A DNA stretch of 64,000 nucleotides from Roseospira visakhapatnamensis (GCF_014197915.1 NZ_JACIGK010000010.1:62001-126000); one strand, 5' to 3'; shown: positions 8,668 to 21,985, numbered from the stretch's first letter. Notes: a model not told the origin generated them from the letters alone. Translations and numbers: made by a program.

Positions 8668-9294
8668 TTACTCCCTGCCAGCCCCGGCGGCGGCCGCCTG
8701 GGCCGCGCCGTGGCCACCATCCCGGCGACCGATGATCTCGCTCACCTTCTTGCCCCGGCGGGCCGCCACCTGGCGCGGCGAGAACGAATGCTCCAGGGCA
8801 TCGAAAGTGGCCTTGACCATGTTGTAGGGATTGGTCGTGCCGGTGCACTTGCCGACCACGTCCTGCACGCCCATGGTCTCGAACACCGCGCGCATCGGAC
8901 CACCGGCGATGATGCCGGTGCCCGAGGGCGCCGCGCGCAGCACCACCCGACCGGCGCCGAAGTGGCCCCGGATGTCGTGATGCAGGGTGCGCCCCTCGCG
9001 CAGAGGAACCCGGATCATGGTGCGCTTGGCCTGCTCGGTGGCCTTGCGGATGGCCTCCGGCACCTCGCGCGCCTTGCCGGTGCCGAAGCCGACGCGGCCC
9101 TTGCCGTCGCCGACCACCACCAGCGCGGCGAAGGCGAAGCGACGGCCGCCCTTCACCACCTTGGCGACGCGGTTGATGTGGACGAGCTTGTCCTTGAACT
9201 CGTCGTCGCGGTCGTCGCGGCGATCCCGGTCGCGTCCTCGGTTGCCCCGATCGCCACGGTCTCCGCCACCCCGCTCATTGGGATTTCGTGCCAT
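8668..9294 (-). CDS. rpsE: 30S ribosomal protein S5
   Basis: 208 aa. S5 lies near the mRNA entry channel and contributes to decoding accuracy and helicase action. Seen: double-stranded-RNA-binding-like N-terminal domain with [38 protein letters not shown], and the C-terminal domain [16 protein letters not shown] with [10 protein letters not shown]. The first ~32 residues are an unusual run of Gly, Asp and Arg ([17 protein letters not shown] type), a disordered charged extension beyond the usual 160-170 aa; the Ala-rich tail is also longer than usual. 29 bp after rplR. Confidence 0.97.
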   Translation of the reverse strand: MARNPNERGGGDRGDRGNRGRDRDRRDDRDDEFKDKLVHINRVAKVVKGGRRFAFAALVVVGDGKGRVGFGTGKAREVPEAIRKATEQAKRTMIRVPLREGRTLHHDIRGHFGAGRVVLRAAPSGTGIIAGGPMRAVFETMGVQDVVGKCTGTTNPYNMVKATFDALEHSFSPRQVAARRGKKVSEIIGRRDGGHGAAQAAAAGAGRE

Positions 9295-9323
9295 CTTTCC
9301 TGAACCTTCCTTTAAGCTGGCGA

Positions 9324-9686
9324 TCAGAACGCGAGGCCACCCTCGCGGGCGCCGTCGGCCACGGCCTTGACGCGCCCGTGGAACAGGTAGCCACCCCGGT
9401 CGAACACCACCTTGGTGATGCCCGCCGCCGCGGCCCGCTCCGCCACCAGCTTGCCCACCGCCTCGGCGGCCGCCGTATCGGCGCCCGTCTTCAGCGTGCC
9501 GCGCAGGTCTTTGTCGAGACTGGACGCCGCCACCAGCGTGCGTCCCGCCGCGTCATCGATCACTTGGGCATAAATGTGCTTGGAGGACCGGAACACCGAC
9601 AGGCGGGGCCGGCCCTTCGCCTTCAGCCGCAACGCGAAGCGCACGCGCTGGCGGCGACGATCGAAAAGCTTCTTTACAGAGGTCAT
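9324..9686 (-). CDS. rplR: 50S ribosomal protein L18
   Basis: 120 aa. Binds 5S rRNA together with L5 in the central protuberance. Seen: basic N terminus [41 protein letters not shown], and [23 protein letters not shown] at the C terminus, all hallmark L18 segments. Normal length. 15 bp after rplF in the standard spc order. Confidence 0.97.
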   Translation of the reverse strand: MTSVKKLFDRRRQRVRFALRLKAKGRPRLSVFRSSKHIYAQVIDDAAGRTLVAASSLDKDLRGTLKTGADTAAAEAVGKLVAERAAAAGITKVVFDRGGYLFHGRVKAVADGAREGGLAF

Positions 9687-9701
9687 GACGTCTGTCCCCG
9701 C

Positions 9702-10235
9702 CTACTTCTTCTTGCCTTCCTTGCGCAGGATCCGCTCGTCCGCGTACTTGACACCCTTGCCCTTGTAGGGCTCGGGCGGACGATAGGCGCGCAGTTCAGA
9801 GGCCACCTGGCCAACCCGCTGCTTCGAGGCCCCGGAAATCTCCACCTGGGTGGGCGCCGGCGCCGCGATCTTCAGATCCGCGGGAATTGGGTAGACGACG
9901 TCATGGGAGTAGCCCAGCGACAGCACCAGGTTCTGGCCCTGGACCTGGGCCTTGTAGCCGACGCCCACCAGCTCCAGCTTCTTGGTGAAGCCCTCGCCGA
10001 CACCCTGGACCACATTGTTCAGCTGCGCCCGGGTGGTGCCCCAGTGCATGCGAGCCTGTTTGGTCTTGGCCACCGGCTTGACCCAGATCTCGTTGCCCTC
10101 CATGGACACCGCGACCCCGTCGGGACAGCGGTAGGACATCTCCCCCAGCTTTCCCTTCGCCGCCACGACATTGCTGTCGACGGTCACCGTTACGCCCGGG
10201 GGCACCACCACGGGATATTTTCCAACGCGAGACAT
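9702..10235 (-). CDS. rplF: 50S ribosomal protein L6
   Basis: 177 aa. L6 sits at the base of the L7/L12 stalk near the sarcin-ricin loop and the factor-binding site. The start MSRVGKYPVVVPPGV at 10235 fits the family; a longer upstream frame overlaps rpsH and is not supported. Seen: tandem L6 folds and the C-terminal signature PEPYKGKGVKYADERILRKE with the lysine-rich end. 16 bp after rpsH and 15 bp before rplR. Confidence 0.97.
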   Translation of the reverse strand: MSRVGKYPVVVPPGVTVTVDSNVVAAKGKLGEMSYRCPDGVAVSMEGNEIWVKPVAKTKQARMHWGTTRAQLNNVVQGVGEGFTKKLELVGVGYKAQVQGQNLVLSLGYSHDVVYPIPADLKIAAPAPTQVEISGASKQRVGQVASELRAYRPPEPYKGKGVKYADERILRKEGKKK

Positions 10236-10251
10236 GGTTGGTTCCCCTTCG

Positions 10252-10650
10252 TCAAAACACCTTGCACAGGACTTCGCCACCCACGTTGGCGGCGCGGGCC
10301 TCCGCGTCACTCATCACGCCCCGAGGCGTGGACAGGATGGAGATGCCCAGGCCGTTGTAGACCTTGGGCAGGTCCTTGATCTTCGAATACACGCGCCGGC
10401 CGGGCCGCGAGACGCGGGCGATCATGCGGATCGCCGGCGTGCCCTCGTGGTACTTCAACTCCACGCGCAGTTCATCCACGCCCTGGCGCACGTTGTGGCG
10501 CTGGTAGCCGCGGATGAAGCCCTCGCGCTGCAGCACGTCCAGGACATTTTCCCGCAACTTGGAGGCAGGCGCGGCGACAACCGCCTTGCGCGCCTGCTGA
10601 CCGTTGCGGATGCGGGTGAGCATGTCACCCAGGGGATCACTCAGAGCCAT
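10252..10650 (-). CDS. rpsH: 30S ribosomal protein S8
   Basis: 132 aa. Primary 16S rRNA-binding protein of the central domain; in enterobacteria also the translational repressor of the spc operon. Seen: MALSDPLGDMLTRIRNGQQA at the N terminus and the C-terminal GLGISILSTPRGVMSDAEAR with the conserved STPRG loop. Normal length. It lies 12 bp after rpsN. Whether it represses its own operon here cannot be told from the sequence. Confidence 0.97.
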   Translation of the reverse strand: MALSDPLGDMLTRIRNGQQARKAVVAAPASKLRENVLDVLQREGFIRGYQRHNVRQGVDELRVELKYHEGTPAIRMIARVSRPGRRVYSKIKDLPKVYNGLGISILSTPRGVMSDAEARAANVGGEVLCKVF

Positions 10651-10662
10651 GGGTTGCCTTCC

Positions 10663-10968
10663 TCACCAACTGGACTTGACCATGCCGGGGATCTGGCCCT
10701 GAGAGGCCAGGTCGCGCAGCACAACGCGGCCCAGGCGGAACTTGCGATAGACGGAGTGCGGACGACCGGTCAGGTCGCATCGATTCATGATGCGCACCTT
10801 GGTCGAGTTCCGCGGCATCTTCGCCAGCTTGATGACCGCCTGGATGCGATCCTCGGGAGACACCTCACGATCCTTGATGATCGCCTTGAGTTCCGCGCGC
10901 TTGGCCTGCTTCGCCTTCGCCATGCGGACGCGCTTCTTATTGCGTTCGACGGCACTTACTTTTGCCAT
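10663..10968 (-). CDS. rpsN: 30S ribosomal protein S14 (long, zinc-free form)
   Basis: 101 aa. S14 binds the 3' domain of 16S rRNA in the 30S head. The start [20 protein letters not shown] at 10968 gives family length; the open frame continues upstream into rplE without meaning. Seen: [20 protein letters not shown] and [19 protein letters not shown]. Only one cysteine is present, so this is the long C-minus form that does not need zinc. 19 bp after rplE. Confidence 0.97.
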   Translation of the reverse strand: MAKVSAVERNKKRVRMAKAKQAKRAELKAIIKDREVSPEDRIQAVIKLAKMPRNSTKVRIMNRCDLTGRPHSVYRKFRLGRVVLRDLASQGQIPGMVKSSW

Positions 10969-10987
10969 GGTTTCCCGTCTCCAAGCG

Positions 10988-11530
10988 CTACTTCTGGAAC
11001 GGCAGGTCGAACCCTTCGAGAAGGGTCCGCGCCTCGTCGTTGGTCTTCGCCGTGGTGCAGATCGTGATATCCATGCCCCGGACCTTGTCCACTTGATCGT
11101 AGTTGATCTCGGGGAAGATGATCTGCTCCTTGAGGCCCATGGTGTAGTTCCCGGCCCCATCGAACCCACGGGGAGACACACCCCGGAAGTCCCGCACGCG
11201 CGGCAGCGCGATGGTGACCAGACGGTCCAGGAACTCATACATGCGGTCGCGCCGCAGCGTGACCTTGCAGCCCACGACCATGCCCTCGCGCAGCTTGAAC
11301 TGGGCGATGGACTTCTTGGCGCGGGTCACCACGGGCTTCTGCCCGGAGATGGCCGTCAGGTCCTGGACCGCGCCCTCGATGAGCTTGCGGTCCTGGGATG
11401 CCTCGCCGACACCCATGTTGATGACGATCTTGTCCAGCCGGGGCATCTGCATGGGGTTGGCGTAGCCATGAACCTCCTGCATCTTCGGCTTGACGACCGT
11501 ATCGTAATGCTCTCGCAGTCTCGTGCTCAT
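10988..11530 (-). CDS. rplE: 50S ribosomal protein L5
   Basis: 180 aa. Binds 5S rRNA and contacts P-site tRNA in the central protuberance. Seen: [60 protein letters not shown] and the C-terminal [17 protein letters not shown] followed by [13 protein letters not shown]. Normal length. 9 bp after rplX and 19 bp before rpsN. Confidence 0.98.
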   Translation of the reverse strand: MSTRLREHYDTVVKPKMQEVHGYANPMQMPRLDKIVINMGVGEASQDRKLIEGAVQDLTAISGQKPVVTRAKKSIAQFKLREGMVVGCKVTLRRDRMYEFLDRLVTIALPRVRDFRGVSPRGFDGAGNYTMGLKEQIIFPEINYDQVDKVRGMDITICTTAKTNDEARTLLEGFDLPFQK

Positions 11531-11539
11531 GCCGGCCCC

Positions 11540-11857
11540 CTACGCGTCGATCACTTCGCCGGAACGCTTGGCGAACCGCACCTTGCGCCCGTCGTCCAGC
11601 ACCTTGAAGCCGACCCGGGTGGGGTGGCCGTCGCGCGGGTCCTCGTGCAGAACATTGGAGACGTGAATCGGTGCCTCCTTCTCCACGATGCCGCCCTGGC
11701 TGGTCTGGGTCGCCTTTTGGTGACGCTTGACCACGTTGACGCCCTGAACGATGACACGATTGTCGCTCGGCAGTGACTTCAGCACCTCGCCGCGCTTGCC
11801 CTGATCGCGGCCGGTGGTGACCACGACCTTGTCGCCCTTCTTGATCTTGGCGGCCAT
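11540..11857 (-). CDS. rplX: 50S ribosomal protein L24
   Basis: 105 aa. Early assembly protein of the 50S subunit, near the tunnel exit. Seen: KOW motif [20 protein letters not shown] at residues 5-24, and [22 protein letters not shown]. The ATG at 11857 overlaps the rplN stop by one base (TGATG), the usual coupled arrangement; a GTG one codon upstream (11860) is an alternative. 9 bp before rplE. Confidence 0.96.
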   Translation of the reverse strand: MAAKIKKGDKVVVTTGRDQGKRGEVLKSLPSDNRVIVQGVNVVKRHQKATQTSQGGIVEKEAPIHVSNVLHEDPRDGHPTRVGFKVLDDGRKVRFAKRSGEVIDA

Positions 11858-12225
11858 CACAGCACCTCCGGCGCCAGCGAGATGATCTTCATGAACTTCT
11901 TCGCGCGCAGTTCACGGGTCACCGGGCCGAAGATGCGGGTGCCGATAGGCTCGTTCTGCTTGTTGATGAGCACGGCGGCGTTGCCGTCGAAGCGAATGGC
12001 CGAGCCATCCGGTCGACGGATTTCCTTCGCCGTGCGCACGATCACCGCGCGATGGACGTCGCCCTTCTTGACACGTCCGCGCGGGATGGCCTCCTTGACG
12101 GACACCACGATGACGTCGCCGATCCCGGCGGTCATGCGCTTCGACCCGCCCAGCACCTTGACGCACATCACCCGTCGGGCGCCGGAATTGTCGGCGACGT
12201 CCAGGTTGGTCTGCATCTGAATCAT
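11857..12225 (-). CDS. rplN: 50S ribosomal protein L14
   Basis: 122 aa. Lies at the subunit interface and forms bridge B8. Seen: [20 protein letters not shown] at the N terminus, [20 protein letters not shown], and [20 protein letters not shown] at the C terminus, the family signature. Exact family length. It starts the spc cluster 54 bp after rpsQ and overlaps rplX by one base. I see no new promoter in the 54-bp gap, so S10 and spc clusters probably run on into each other. Confidence 0.98.
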   Translation of the reverse strand: MIQMQTNLDVADNSGARRVMCVKVLGGSKRMTAGIGDVIVVSVKEAIPRGRVKKGDVHRAVIVRTAKEIRRPDGSAIRFDGNAAVLINKQNEPIGTRIFGPVTRELRAKKFMKIISLAPEVL

Positions 12226-12279
12226 GGCGGAAATTCCCCAAAGGTACCCATGGAAGGTAACGCGCCGGGTGGGCGCGGC

Positions 12280-12522
12280 CTATTCCACGGTGGATTCGAC
12301 AATGACTTCCCAGGTCTTGCGCTTCGAAAAGGGAGCGCATTCACGGATGCGGACCACGTCGCCGACTTTGCACTGGTTGGCTTCGTCGTGAGCCGCGAAC
12401 TTCTTCGAACGGCGGATGAACTTCTTGTACACGGGGTGCATGAATCGACGTTCGACCTTGACCACAATGGTCTTGTCGTTCTTGTCGCTGACAACCACAC
12501 CCTGGAGGATACGCCTCGGCAT
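12280..12522 (-). CDS. rpsQ: 30S ribosomal protein S17
   Basis: 80 aa. Primary 16S rRNA-binding protein, OB fold. Seen: [20 protein letters not shown] at the N terminus and [19 protein letters not shown] near residue 51-69, the conserved S17 segment. Normal length. 13 bp after rpmC; last gene of the S10 cluster, 54 bp before rplN. Confidence 0.97.
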   Translation of the reverse strand: MPRRILQGVVVSDKNDKTIVVKVERRFMHPVYKKFIRRSKKFAAHDEANQCKVGDVVRIRECAPFSKRKTWEVIVESTVE

Positions 12523-12535
12523 TGTCTTGGGCTCC

Positions 12536-12772
12536 CTACGACGCGGCGCCGGCGGGGGCCCCCGCCTTTTCCGACTGGGTCTTCTGCGATTGCACGGTCT
12601 TGATGCGGGCGATGTCGCGCCGCACTTTCTGCACCCGCGCGGTGTCGGCCAACTGGCCGGACGCCGCCTGGAATCGCAGATTGAACTGTTCCTTCTTGAG
12701 CGCGATCAGCTTGTCTCGCAGCTGATCGTCGCTCATGGCCCGCAGGTCCTCGGCGGTACTCGTCTTGGCCAT
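12536..12772 (-). CDS. rpmC: 50S ribosomal protein L29
   Basis: 78 aa. Two-helix 50S protein beside the tunnel exit, part of the docking site for SRP and trigger factor with L23. Seen: [40 protein letters not shown] and [11 protein letters not shown], the L29 pattern. The core ends near residue 63; the rest is an Ala/Gly/Ser tail. 5 bp after rplP, 13 bp before rpsQ. Confidence 0.96.
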   Translation of the reverse strand: MAKTSTAEDLRAMSDDQLRDKLIALKKEQFNLRFQAASGQLADTARVQKVRRDIARIKTVQSQKTQSEKAGAPAGAAS

Positions 12773-12777
12773 GACCG

Positions 12778-13191
12778 CTACTCCCCGATCCGCGCCACGA
12801 ACTTGGTCTTGATGGGCAGCTTGGCCGCCGCCAGCGCGAAGGCGCCGCGCGCGATCTCCTCGGAGACGCCGTCCAACTCGAACAGGATGCGGCCCGGCTT
12901 GACCCTGGCCACCCAGTACTCGGGCGAGCCCTTACCGGAGCCCATGCGGACCTCGGCCGGCTTGCGCGAGACCGCCACGTCCGGAAAGATGCGGATCCAG
13001 AGCCGGCCCTGACGCTTCATGTAGCGGGTGATGGCGCGGCGGCTGGCCTCGATCTGGCGGGCGGTGATGCGCTCCGGCTCCAGCGCCTTCAGACCGAAGG
13101 CACCGAAGTTCAAGGCCGTGCCTCCCTTGGCATCGCCATGGATGCGCCCCTTGTGGAACTTGCGGAACTTTGTGCGTTTGGGACTCAACAT
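12778..13191 (-). CDS. rplP: 50S ribosomal protein L16
   Basis: 137 aa. Organises the A-site tRNA elbow region of the 50S. Seen: [39 protein letters not shown], then [20 protein letters not shown] and [20 protein letters not shown], all highly conserved. The [11 protein letters not shown] loop holds the arginine hydroxylated in some species. Normal length. 46 bp after rpsC, 5 bp before rpmC. Confidence 0.98.
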   Translation of the reverse strand: MLSPKRTKFRKFHKGRIHGDAKGGTALNFGAFGLKALEPERITARQIEASRRAITRYMKRQGRLWIRIFPDVAVSRKPAEVRMGSGKGSPEYWVARVKPGRILFELDGVSEEIARGAFALAAAKLPIKTKFVARIGE

Positions 13192-13237
13192 ACCCTTCAG
13201 GCTCCTTCAAACCCGGACGGCGATCGCGCGGCGCCCG

Positions 13238-13909
13238 TCAGCGGGCGACGTCGCCCAACCGCTTGTCCTGGGCCATGGGATCGTGTTCCAGGATCTCGCC
13301 CTTGAAGATCCAGACCTTGACGCCGCAGGTGCCGTACGTCGTGCGCGCCGTGGCGGTGCCATAGTCCACGTCGGCGCGCAGCGTATGCAGCGGCACCCGG
13401 CCCTCGCGATACCACTCGGTCCGCGCGATCTCGGCGCCGCCCAGGCGGCCGCCGCAGTTGATGCGGATGCCGAGCGCACCCAGGCGCATGGCGTTCTGCA
13501 CGGCCCGCTTCATGGCGCGGCGAAACGCAACCCGGCGCTCCAGCTGCTGGGCGATGTTCTCGGCGACCAACTGCGCGTCCAGCTCCGGCTTGCGGATCTC
13601 GACGATGTTCAGATGCACCTCGTTGCCGGTCATCTGCTGCATCTTGGCGCGCAGCTTCTCGATGTCCTGGCCCTTCTTGCCGATCACCACGCCCGGGCGG
13701 GCGGTATGGATGGTGATGCGGGCCTTCTTGGCCGGACGCTCAATGACGATCTTGGACACCCCAGCCTGGGCCAGGCGCTTCTTCAGGTAGTCGCGGATCA
13801 CCAGATCCTCGTGCAGCAGGGTCGCGTAGTCATGGTCGGCGAACCAGCGCGAGTCCCAGGTGCGGTTGATGCCGACCCGCAGGCCGATCGGATTGACTTT
13901 CTGACCCAT
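13238..13909 (-). CDS. rpsC: 30S ribosomal protein S3
   Basis: 223 aa. Lines the mRNA entry tunnel in the 30S head. The start [20 protein letters not shown] at 13909 overlaps the rplV stop by one base (TAATG). Seen: KH-type RNA-binding domain with [18 protein letters not shown] (about residues 68-85) and the C-terminal S3 domain with [20 protein letters not shown] and [20 protein letters not shown]. Normal length for alphaproteobacteria, without a long tail. 46 bp before rplP. Confidence 0.98.
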   Translation of the reverse strand: MGQKVNPIGLRVGINRTWDSRWFADHDYATLLHEDLVIRDYLKKRLAQAGVSKIVIERPAKKARITIHTARPGVVIGKKGQDIEKLRAKMQQMTGNEVHLNIVEIRKPELDAQLVAENIAQQLERRVAFRRAMKRAVQNAMRLGALGIRINCGGRLGGAEIARTEWYREGRVPLHTLRADVDYGTATARTTYGTCGVKVWIFKGEILEHDPMAQDKRLGDVAR

Positions 13910-14289
13910 TAGACGGTCTCCTCGCGCTCGCGCACCACGATGGTCAGGTTGGACCACGGCTTCACGATTTTGCCGACCCGACCGCGCGCCCGCGCGTGCC
14001 AGCGCTTCATCACCATCGCCTTGCCCACGTAGGCTTCCTTAACCACCAGCGAGTCCACGTCCAGCTGGTGATTGTTCTCGGCGTTGGCGATCGCCGACTG
14101 AAGCACCTTCTTGACCTCGCCGGCGATGCGGCGCTTGGAGAACGTCAACTCGGCCAGCGCGCGATCCACCGTCTTGCCGCGAATGGTCGCGGCCACCAGG
14201 TTCAGCTTGCGCGGGCTGGTGCGGATCATGGTGGAAACCGCCTGGGCCTCGGTGTCGTCGAGACGACGCTCTGCGGACATCTTGCCCAT
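13909..14289 (-). CDS. rplV: 50S ribosomal protein L22
   Basis: 126 aa. Its beta hairpin lines the peptide exit tunnel. Seen: [20 protein letters not shown] near residue 21, [18 protein letters not shown] and the hairpin [20 protein letters not shown], followed by LTIVVRE. The first ~20 residues are a short extension. 2 bp after rpsS; 1-bp overlap with rpsC. Confidence 0.97.
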   Translation of the reverse strand: MGKMSAERRLDDTEAQAVSTMIRTSPRKLNLVAATIRGKTVDRALAELTFSKRRIAGEVKKVLQSAIANAENNHQLDVDSLVVKEAYVGKAMVMKRWHARARGRVGKIVKPWSNLTIVVREREETV

Positions 14290-14291
14290 GC

Positions 14292-14570
14292 CTACCTCCT
14301 CTTCGCCTTCTTATCGGCGGCGTGACCGTAATAGGTGCGCGTCGGCGAGAACTCGCCGAACTTGTGCCCGACCATGTTCTCGGTCACCAGGACCGGCACG
14401 AACTTCTGCCCATTGTAGACCCCGAAGGTGAGGCCCACGAACTGTGGCAGAATGGTCGAGCGCCGTGACCAGATCTTGATGACCTCATTGCGACCGGAGC
14501 CGCGCGCCTTATCGGCCTTCTTCAGAAGGTATCCGTCTACGAACGGACCTTTCCAAACGGAACGAGCCAC
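14292..14570 (-). CDS. rpsS: 30S ribosomal protein S19
   Basis: 92 aa. Works with S13 in the 30S head near the A-site finger. Seen: [60 protein letters not shown] and [10 protein letters not shown]-like [20 protein letters not shown] at the C terminus. Exact family length. 10 bp after rplB and 2 bp before rplV. Confidence 0.98.
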   Translation of the reverse strand: MARSVWKGPFVDGYLLKKADKARGSGRNEVIKIWSRRSTILPQFVGLTFGVYNGQKFVPVLVTENMVGHKFGEFSPTRTYYGHAADKKAKRR

Positions 14571-14580
14571 GACCGGCCTC

Positions 14581-15417
14581 CTACTTCTTCTTCGACTGGT
14601 GGCGGCTGCGCATGATCAGCCGATCGGTCTTCTTGTTGTTACGCGTGCGCTTGCCCTTGGTCGGCTTGCCCCACGGGGTGACCGGATGACGGCCGCCCGA
14701 GGTGCGCCCCTCGCCACCACCATGCGGGTGGTCCACCGGGTTCATCACCACGCCGCGCACGTGCGGCCGATGGCCCAGCCAGCGCTTGCGCCCGGCCTTC
14801 CCCAGCTTCTGGTTGGCGTTGTCCGGGTTGGACACGGCGCCGACGGTGGCCACGCACTCCCCGCGCACCAGGCGCAGTTCACCGGACGACAGCCGGATCT
14901 GGGCGTAGCCCTGGTCCTTGCCGACCAGCTGGGCGTAACACCCCGCCGAGCGGGCGATCTGCCCCCCCTTGCCGGCCTTCAGTTCCACGTTGTGGACGAT
15001 GGTCCCCACCGGCATGAACTTCAGCGGCATGGTGTTGCCGGGCTTGATGTCCGCCTTCTCGGAGGAAATCACCCGGTCGCCCACCGCCAGGCGCTGCGGC
15101 GCCAGGATGTAGGACAGCTCGCCGTCCTCATAGCGGATCAGGGCGATGAAGGCGGTGCGGTTGGGATCGTACTCCAACCGCTCCACGGTCGCCGGCACAT
15201 CGCGCTTGCGGCGCTTGAAATCCACCAAGCGGTAGCGGCGCTTGTGGCCGCCGCCGCGATGCCACACCGTGGTGCGGCCCTGGTTGTTGCGGCCGCCGCT
15301 TTTGGTCAGGCCCTCGGTGAGGCCCTTGACCGGCTTGCCCTTGTGCAGCTCGCCGCGGTCCACCAGCACCAGCCCGCGGGTGCCCGGGGTGGACGGATTG
15401 AATTGCTTCAGTGCCAT
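14581..15417 (-). CDS. rplB: 50S ribosomal protein L2
   Basis: 278 aa. One of the largest 50S proteins, required for subunit association and peptidyl transferase centre assembly. Seen: [50 protein letters not shown], and the C-terminal signature [20 protein letters not shown] containing the histidine implicated in peptidyl transfer. Normal length. 4 bp after rplW and 10 bp before rpsS. Confidence 0.98.
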   Translation of the reverse strand: MALKQFNPSTPGTRGLVLVDRGELHKGKPVKGLTEGLTKSGGRNNQGRTTVWHRGGGHKRRYRLVDFKRRKRDVPATVERLEYDPNRTAFIALIRYEDGELSYILAPQRLAVGDRVISSEKADIKPGNTMPLKFMPVGTIVHNVELKAGKGGQIARSAGCYAQLVGKDQGYAQIRLSSGELRLVRGECVATVGAVSNPDNANQKLGKAGRKRWLGHRPHVRGVVMNPVDHPHGGGEGRTSGGRHPVTPWGKPTKGKRTRNNKKTDRLIMRSRHQSKKK

Positions 15418-15421
15418 CGGA

Positions 15422-15736
15422 TCAGACCCCCACGCCCACGTCGATGGAATGGCCCTCGGCCAGGGTCACCATGGCCTTCTTGACGGTCGAGCGACGCCCC
15501 AGAATGCCCCGGAAGCGCTTGACCTTGCCCTTCTGGATCAGGGTGTTGACGGCCGTGACCTTGACGTTGAACACGCCCTCGACCGCCTGCTTGATCTCCG
15601 GCTTGGAGGCATCGAGCGGCACCCGGAACGTGACCTGATTGTGCTCCGACCCCATGGTCGCCTTCTCGGTGATCACGGGGGCGCGGATGATGTCGTACAT
15701 CCGCTCCTTTTTGATCGGCGCGACCGGCTTCCTCAT
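15422..15736 (-). CDS. rplW: 50S ribosomal protein L23
   Basis: 104 aa. Lies at the tunnel exit and is the main docking point for trigger factor and SRP. The start [20 protein letters not shown] at 15736 overlaps the rplD stop by 4 bp (ATGA). Seen: [34 protein letters not shown], and [20 protein letters not shown]. Slightly longer at the N terminus than most. 4 bp before rplB. Confidence 0.96.
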   Translation of the reverse strand: MRKPVAPIKKERMYDIIRAPVITEKATMGSEHNQVTFRVPLDASKPEIKQAVEGVFNVKVTAVNTLIQKGKVKRFRGILGRRSTVKKAMVTLAEGHSIDVGVGV

Positions 15737-16353
15737 TTCAGGCGCTCCTGCAGATGGGTGACGGCCGCGCGGGTCAGCACCAGGGTGTCGCGGCGCAGGA
15801 TGTCGCGCACGTTGGCGCCCTGCTGCGGCAGCACGTCGAGGCCCACCACGTTGCGCGCGGCGCGGGCGAACCCCTCGTTGACCTCCGGCCCGTCGATGAT
15901 CAGGGCGCTGGTCCAGCCCAGCACGCCCAGCCGGGCCACCAGATCCCTGGTCTTGCCGGTGTCCGACGTGGCCTCGTCCAGCACCACCAGCTTGTTGTCG
16001 CGCGCCTTGGCGGACAGCGCCGTCTTCAGGCCCAGCTTGCGGACCTTCTTCGGCAGATCGTGCGCGTGCGAGCGCACCACCGGACCGAAGGCGGTCTGAC
16101 CGCCCCGGAACTGGGTGGCCCGCCGGGACCCCTGGCGCGCCCGGCCCGTGCCCTTCTGCTTGAAGGGCTTCGCCGTCGTGCCGCTGATCTCGCTGATGCC
16201 CTTGGTCTTGTGCGTGCCGGCCTGACGGCGGGCCATCTGCCAGCGGACCACGCGATGCAGGATGTCGGTCCGCACCTCCAGGCCGAACACCGACTCGTCC
16301 AGATCGACGCTGCCGGTGGTTTCGTTGTCCAGCGTGATGACGTCGTGCTTCAT
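15733..16353 (-). CDS. rplD: 50S ribosomal protein L4
   Basis: 206 aa. Its long internal loop reaches into the exit tunnel; in enterobacteria L4 also represses the S10 operon. Seen: N-terminal [20 protein letters not shown], the loop [20 protein letters not shown] with [20 protein letters not shown], then [20 protein letters not shown]. Normal length. 5 bp after rplC; overlaps rplW by 4 bp. Confidence 0.97.
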   Translation of the reverse strand: MKHDVITLDNETTGSVDLDESVFGLEVRTDILHRVVRWQMARRQAGTHKTKGISEISGTTAKPFKQKGTGRARQGSRRATQFRGGQTAFGPVVRSHAHDLPKKVRKLGLKTALSAKARDNKLVVLDEATSDTGKTRDLVARLGVLGWTSALIIDGPEVNEGFARAARNVVGLDVLPQQGANVRDILRRDTLVLTRAAVTHLQERLK

Positions 16354-16358
16354 GACTC

Positions 16359-17108
16359 TCAGTTCTCCTCGCCGGCGTCGTCACCGGCCCCGCCCGCATC
16401 GGCCTCCGACGGGGTCTCGGCGACCAGATCGGGCTCGGCCTTGACGCCGGCCGGATAGGGCACGCCCTCGGGCAGTTTCTTCTTCAGAGCGTCGCGGATC
16501 TCCACCAGGCCGCCCTTGGCGCCCGGCACCGCGCCCTTGATCAGGATCAGGCCGCGCTCGACGTCCACGTCCACCACCTTGAGGCTCTGCACGGTGACCC
16601 GCTCGACGCCCAGGTGACCGGCCATCTTCTTGCCCTTGAACACCTTGCCGGGTTCCTGACACTGACCAGTGGAGCCGTGCGAGCGGTGCGAGATGGACAC
16701 CCCGTGGGTGGCCTCCAGGCCCCGGAAATTGTGCCGCTTCATGGCACCGGCGAAGCCCTTGCCGATGCTGGTGCCGACCACGTCCACGAACTGGCCGGGC
16801 ACGAAGTGGGCCGCCGACAACTCGGTGCCCGGGGCGACCAGGTTGTCATCGCTGACGCGAAACTCCACCAGGTGCCGCTTGGGCTCCACGCGCGCCTTGG
16901 CGAAGTGCCCGCGCATGGCCCGCGAGGTGTTCTTCACCTTCGCCTTGCCCAGGCCGAGCTGGACGGCGACGTAGCCGTCCTTCTCCTGGGTGCGATTGGC
17001 GACCACGTGGCAGTCCTCCACCTGGAGAACGGTCACCGGGACGTGGACGCTCTCGGCATCGAACAGCCGGGTCATGCCGACTTTCTGCGCAATGAGACCG
17101 GAACGCAT
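16359..17108 (-). CDS. rplC: 50S ribosomal protein L3
   Basis: 249 aa. Extends toward the peptidyl transferase centre. The start [20 protein letters not shown] at 17108 fits the family; the longer frame to 17216 does not. Seen: [20 protein letters not shown] and [20 protein letters not shown], the loop whose glutamine is methylated by PrmB in other bacteria, then [15 protein letters not shown]. The last ~35 residues ([19 protein letters not shown]) form an acidic low-complexity tail longer than the family average. 284 bp after rpsJ. Confidence 0.97.
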   Translation of the reverse strand: MRSGLIAQKVGMTRLFDAESVHVPVTVLQVEDCHVVANRTQEKDGYVAVQLGLGKAKVKNTSRAMRGHFAKARVEPKRHLVEFRVSDDNLVAPGTELSAAHFVPGQFVDVVGTSIGKGFAGAMKRHNFRGLEATHGVSISHRSHGSTGQCQEPGKVFKGKKMAGHLGVERVTVQSLKVVDVDVERGLILIKGAVPGAKGGLVEIRDALKKKLPEGVPYPAGVKAEPDLVAETPSEADAGGAGDDAGEEN

Positions 17109-17392
17109 GGTTCTCTTCCTTGATCCTGGGGTCCACGACCGGATCCTGACTTCGTGGACACCCGATTCACGGGTTCGGCGCGATCCGCCGGATCGGATCG
17201 CGAACGCCTTGGCCATCGGCCGGGGAGGGAGCCCTTGGCCCGCCGGACGGACACACGGGGTGCCGCGGGGGCGACGTCATCCCGGGCCGTCCCGGACCGC
17301 GCGCCCCGACGGGCGCGACCCCGGTCCCGGACCCGACCCAGGGCCGGCCCGGCTCCGCCGGTCGATCAGCCCCCCTTGGGGCCAGCGGCGAC

Positions 17393-17710
<318 letters not shown>

Positions 17711-17826
17711 GATCTGACCCAATCCTTTGTTATCGCTCGTTGTCTATGGACACGGACAATCGCCCCGAGGTCCCGGTCTCCCGGCCCCCGGCGGAGAGGT
17801 CCGCCGGATGATCACCCCCAAGCCCG

Positions 17827-17852
17827 AAAAAAAACGCCGGCCCGGATCGGCG
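17827..17852 (-). terminator. Rho-independent terminator between tuf copy 1 and rpsJ
   Basis: Read on the minus strand: short stem CGCCG / CGGCG with an 8-nt GC-rich loop, immediately followed by eight T. It lies 222 bp after the tuf stop and 117 bp before rpsJ, so it should end the str operon (rpsL-rpsG-fusA-tuf) and leave rpsJ to its own promoter, which I could not place with confidence. Confidence 0.72.
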
Positions 17853-17978
17853 ACCCGTCCTGTCACCCATGGTCATTGCTGTGCCCGGCGCCTTCCCGGG
17901 CTTGCCCGGGGGTTCGCCGAACCCGACATCAAAAAAACGAAGGTTCGCACGCCCCCGGCGCCCAGCATCCGGAGAAAC

Positions 17979-18020
17979 GGCCGGGTCCGGGCGTTCTCAG
18001 GAACGCTGCCGGACCCGGCC
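17979..18020 (-). other. Large two-tier hairpin downstream of tuf copy 1
   Basis: Outer stem of 11 bp (GGCCGGGTCCG with CGGACCCGGCC), a small internal loop, then an inner 6-bp stem (GCGTTC / GAACGC) closed by a tetraloop. No T-run follows on the minus strand. It is the second of three structures in the 364-bp tuf-rpsJ gap and probably stabilises or trims the tuf transcript 3' end (inference). Confidence 0.6.
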
Positions 18021-18032
18021 TGGGCCTTGTAG

Positions 18033-18074
18033 CACCTTGTGGGCCGCATGGCGACCCACAAGGTGTTTTTCTTT

Positions 18075-18076
<2 letters not shown>
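18033..18076 (-). other. Hairpin directly after tuf copy 1
   Basis: Perfect 11-bp stem (CACCTTGTGGG / CCCACAAGGTG) with an 11-nt apical region that itself folds as CGC-CAT-GCG. It lies 9 nt after the tuf stop. On the minus strand it is preceded by A-rich sequence and not followed by T; on the plus strand it is followed by TTTTTCTTTTT, so as a classic terminator it points against tuf. A hairpin of the same design follows tuf copy 2. Confidence 0.75.
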
Positions 18077-19265
<1,189 letters not shown>

Positions 19266-19341
19266 TTTCGCTCGCTCTCCGTTTCCACGGTCGTTCTTCA
19301 GTTGGACACGCGCCCGGGCCGCGCCCGCCGCGACGGCTTGA

Positions 19342-21420
<2,079 letters not shown>

Positions 21421-21514
21421 GTCGCTGTCCTCGGGGTCTTGGCGATGCGGTCGGGGACGAAAGGGAGTAGGCAGGCGAACGGTGGGGCGCGACGCCCCCT
21501 GTGCAAGGCCAATC

Positions 21515-21985
21515 CTACCAGCGGTAGTGCGAGAACGCCTTGTTGGCCTCGGCCATGCGGTGCGTGTCCTCGCGCTTTTTCACGGCGCCGCCCCGGTTGT
21601 TGGCCGCGTCCAGGAACTCGCCGGACAGCCGGTCGACCATGGTGGTCTCCGAGCGCTTGCGGGCCTGGTCGATGATCCAGCGCAGCGCCAGCGCCTGACG
21701 CCGCTCGGGCCGCACCTCGACCGGGACCTGATAGGTGGCCCCACCGACACGGCGCGAGCGCACTTCCAGGCCCGGCTTCACGTTGTCGATGGCCTCGTGG
21801 AACATCTTCACCGGATCCTGGTTGGTGCGCGCGGCGACCTTGTCCAGGGCTCCGTAAACGATCCGCTCGGCAACGCTTTTCTTGCCCTCAAGCATGACCG
21901 CGTTGATGAACTTCGCAACCACCTTGTCGCCATACTTGGCGTCGGGCAGCACCTCACGCTTGACGGCAGCGCGACGACGGGACAT
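21515..21985 (-). CDS. rpsG: 30S ribosomal protein S7
   Basis: 156 aa. Nucleates assembly of the 30S head and contacts E-site tRNA; a translational repressor of the str operon in enterobacteria. Seen: [60 protein letters not shown] and the end [19 protein letters not shown]. Normal length. 12 bp after rpsL, 94 bp before fusA. Confidence 0.98.
   Translation of the reverse strand: MSRRRAAVKREVLPDAKYGDKVVAKFINAVMLEGKKSVAERIVYGALDKVAARTNQDPVKMFHEAIDNVKPGLEVRSRRVGGATYQVPVEVRPERRQALALRWIIDQARKRSETTMVDRLSGEFLDAANNRGGAVKKREDTHRMAEANKAFSHYRW

Noticed and set aside
17930-17945. Seven-A run with CGAA/TTCG next to it as another tuf terminator
   Set aside because: The stem would be 4 bp with a 2-nt loop, too tight; the hairpin with eight T at 17827-17852 is better.
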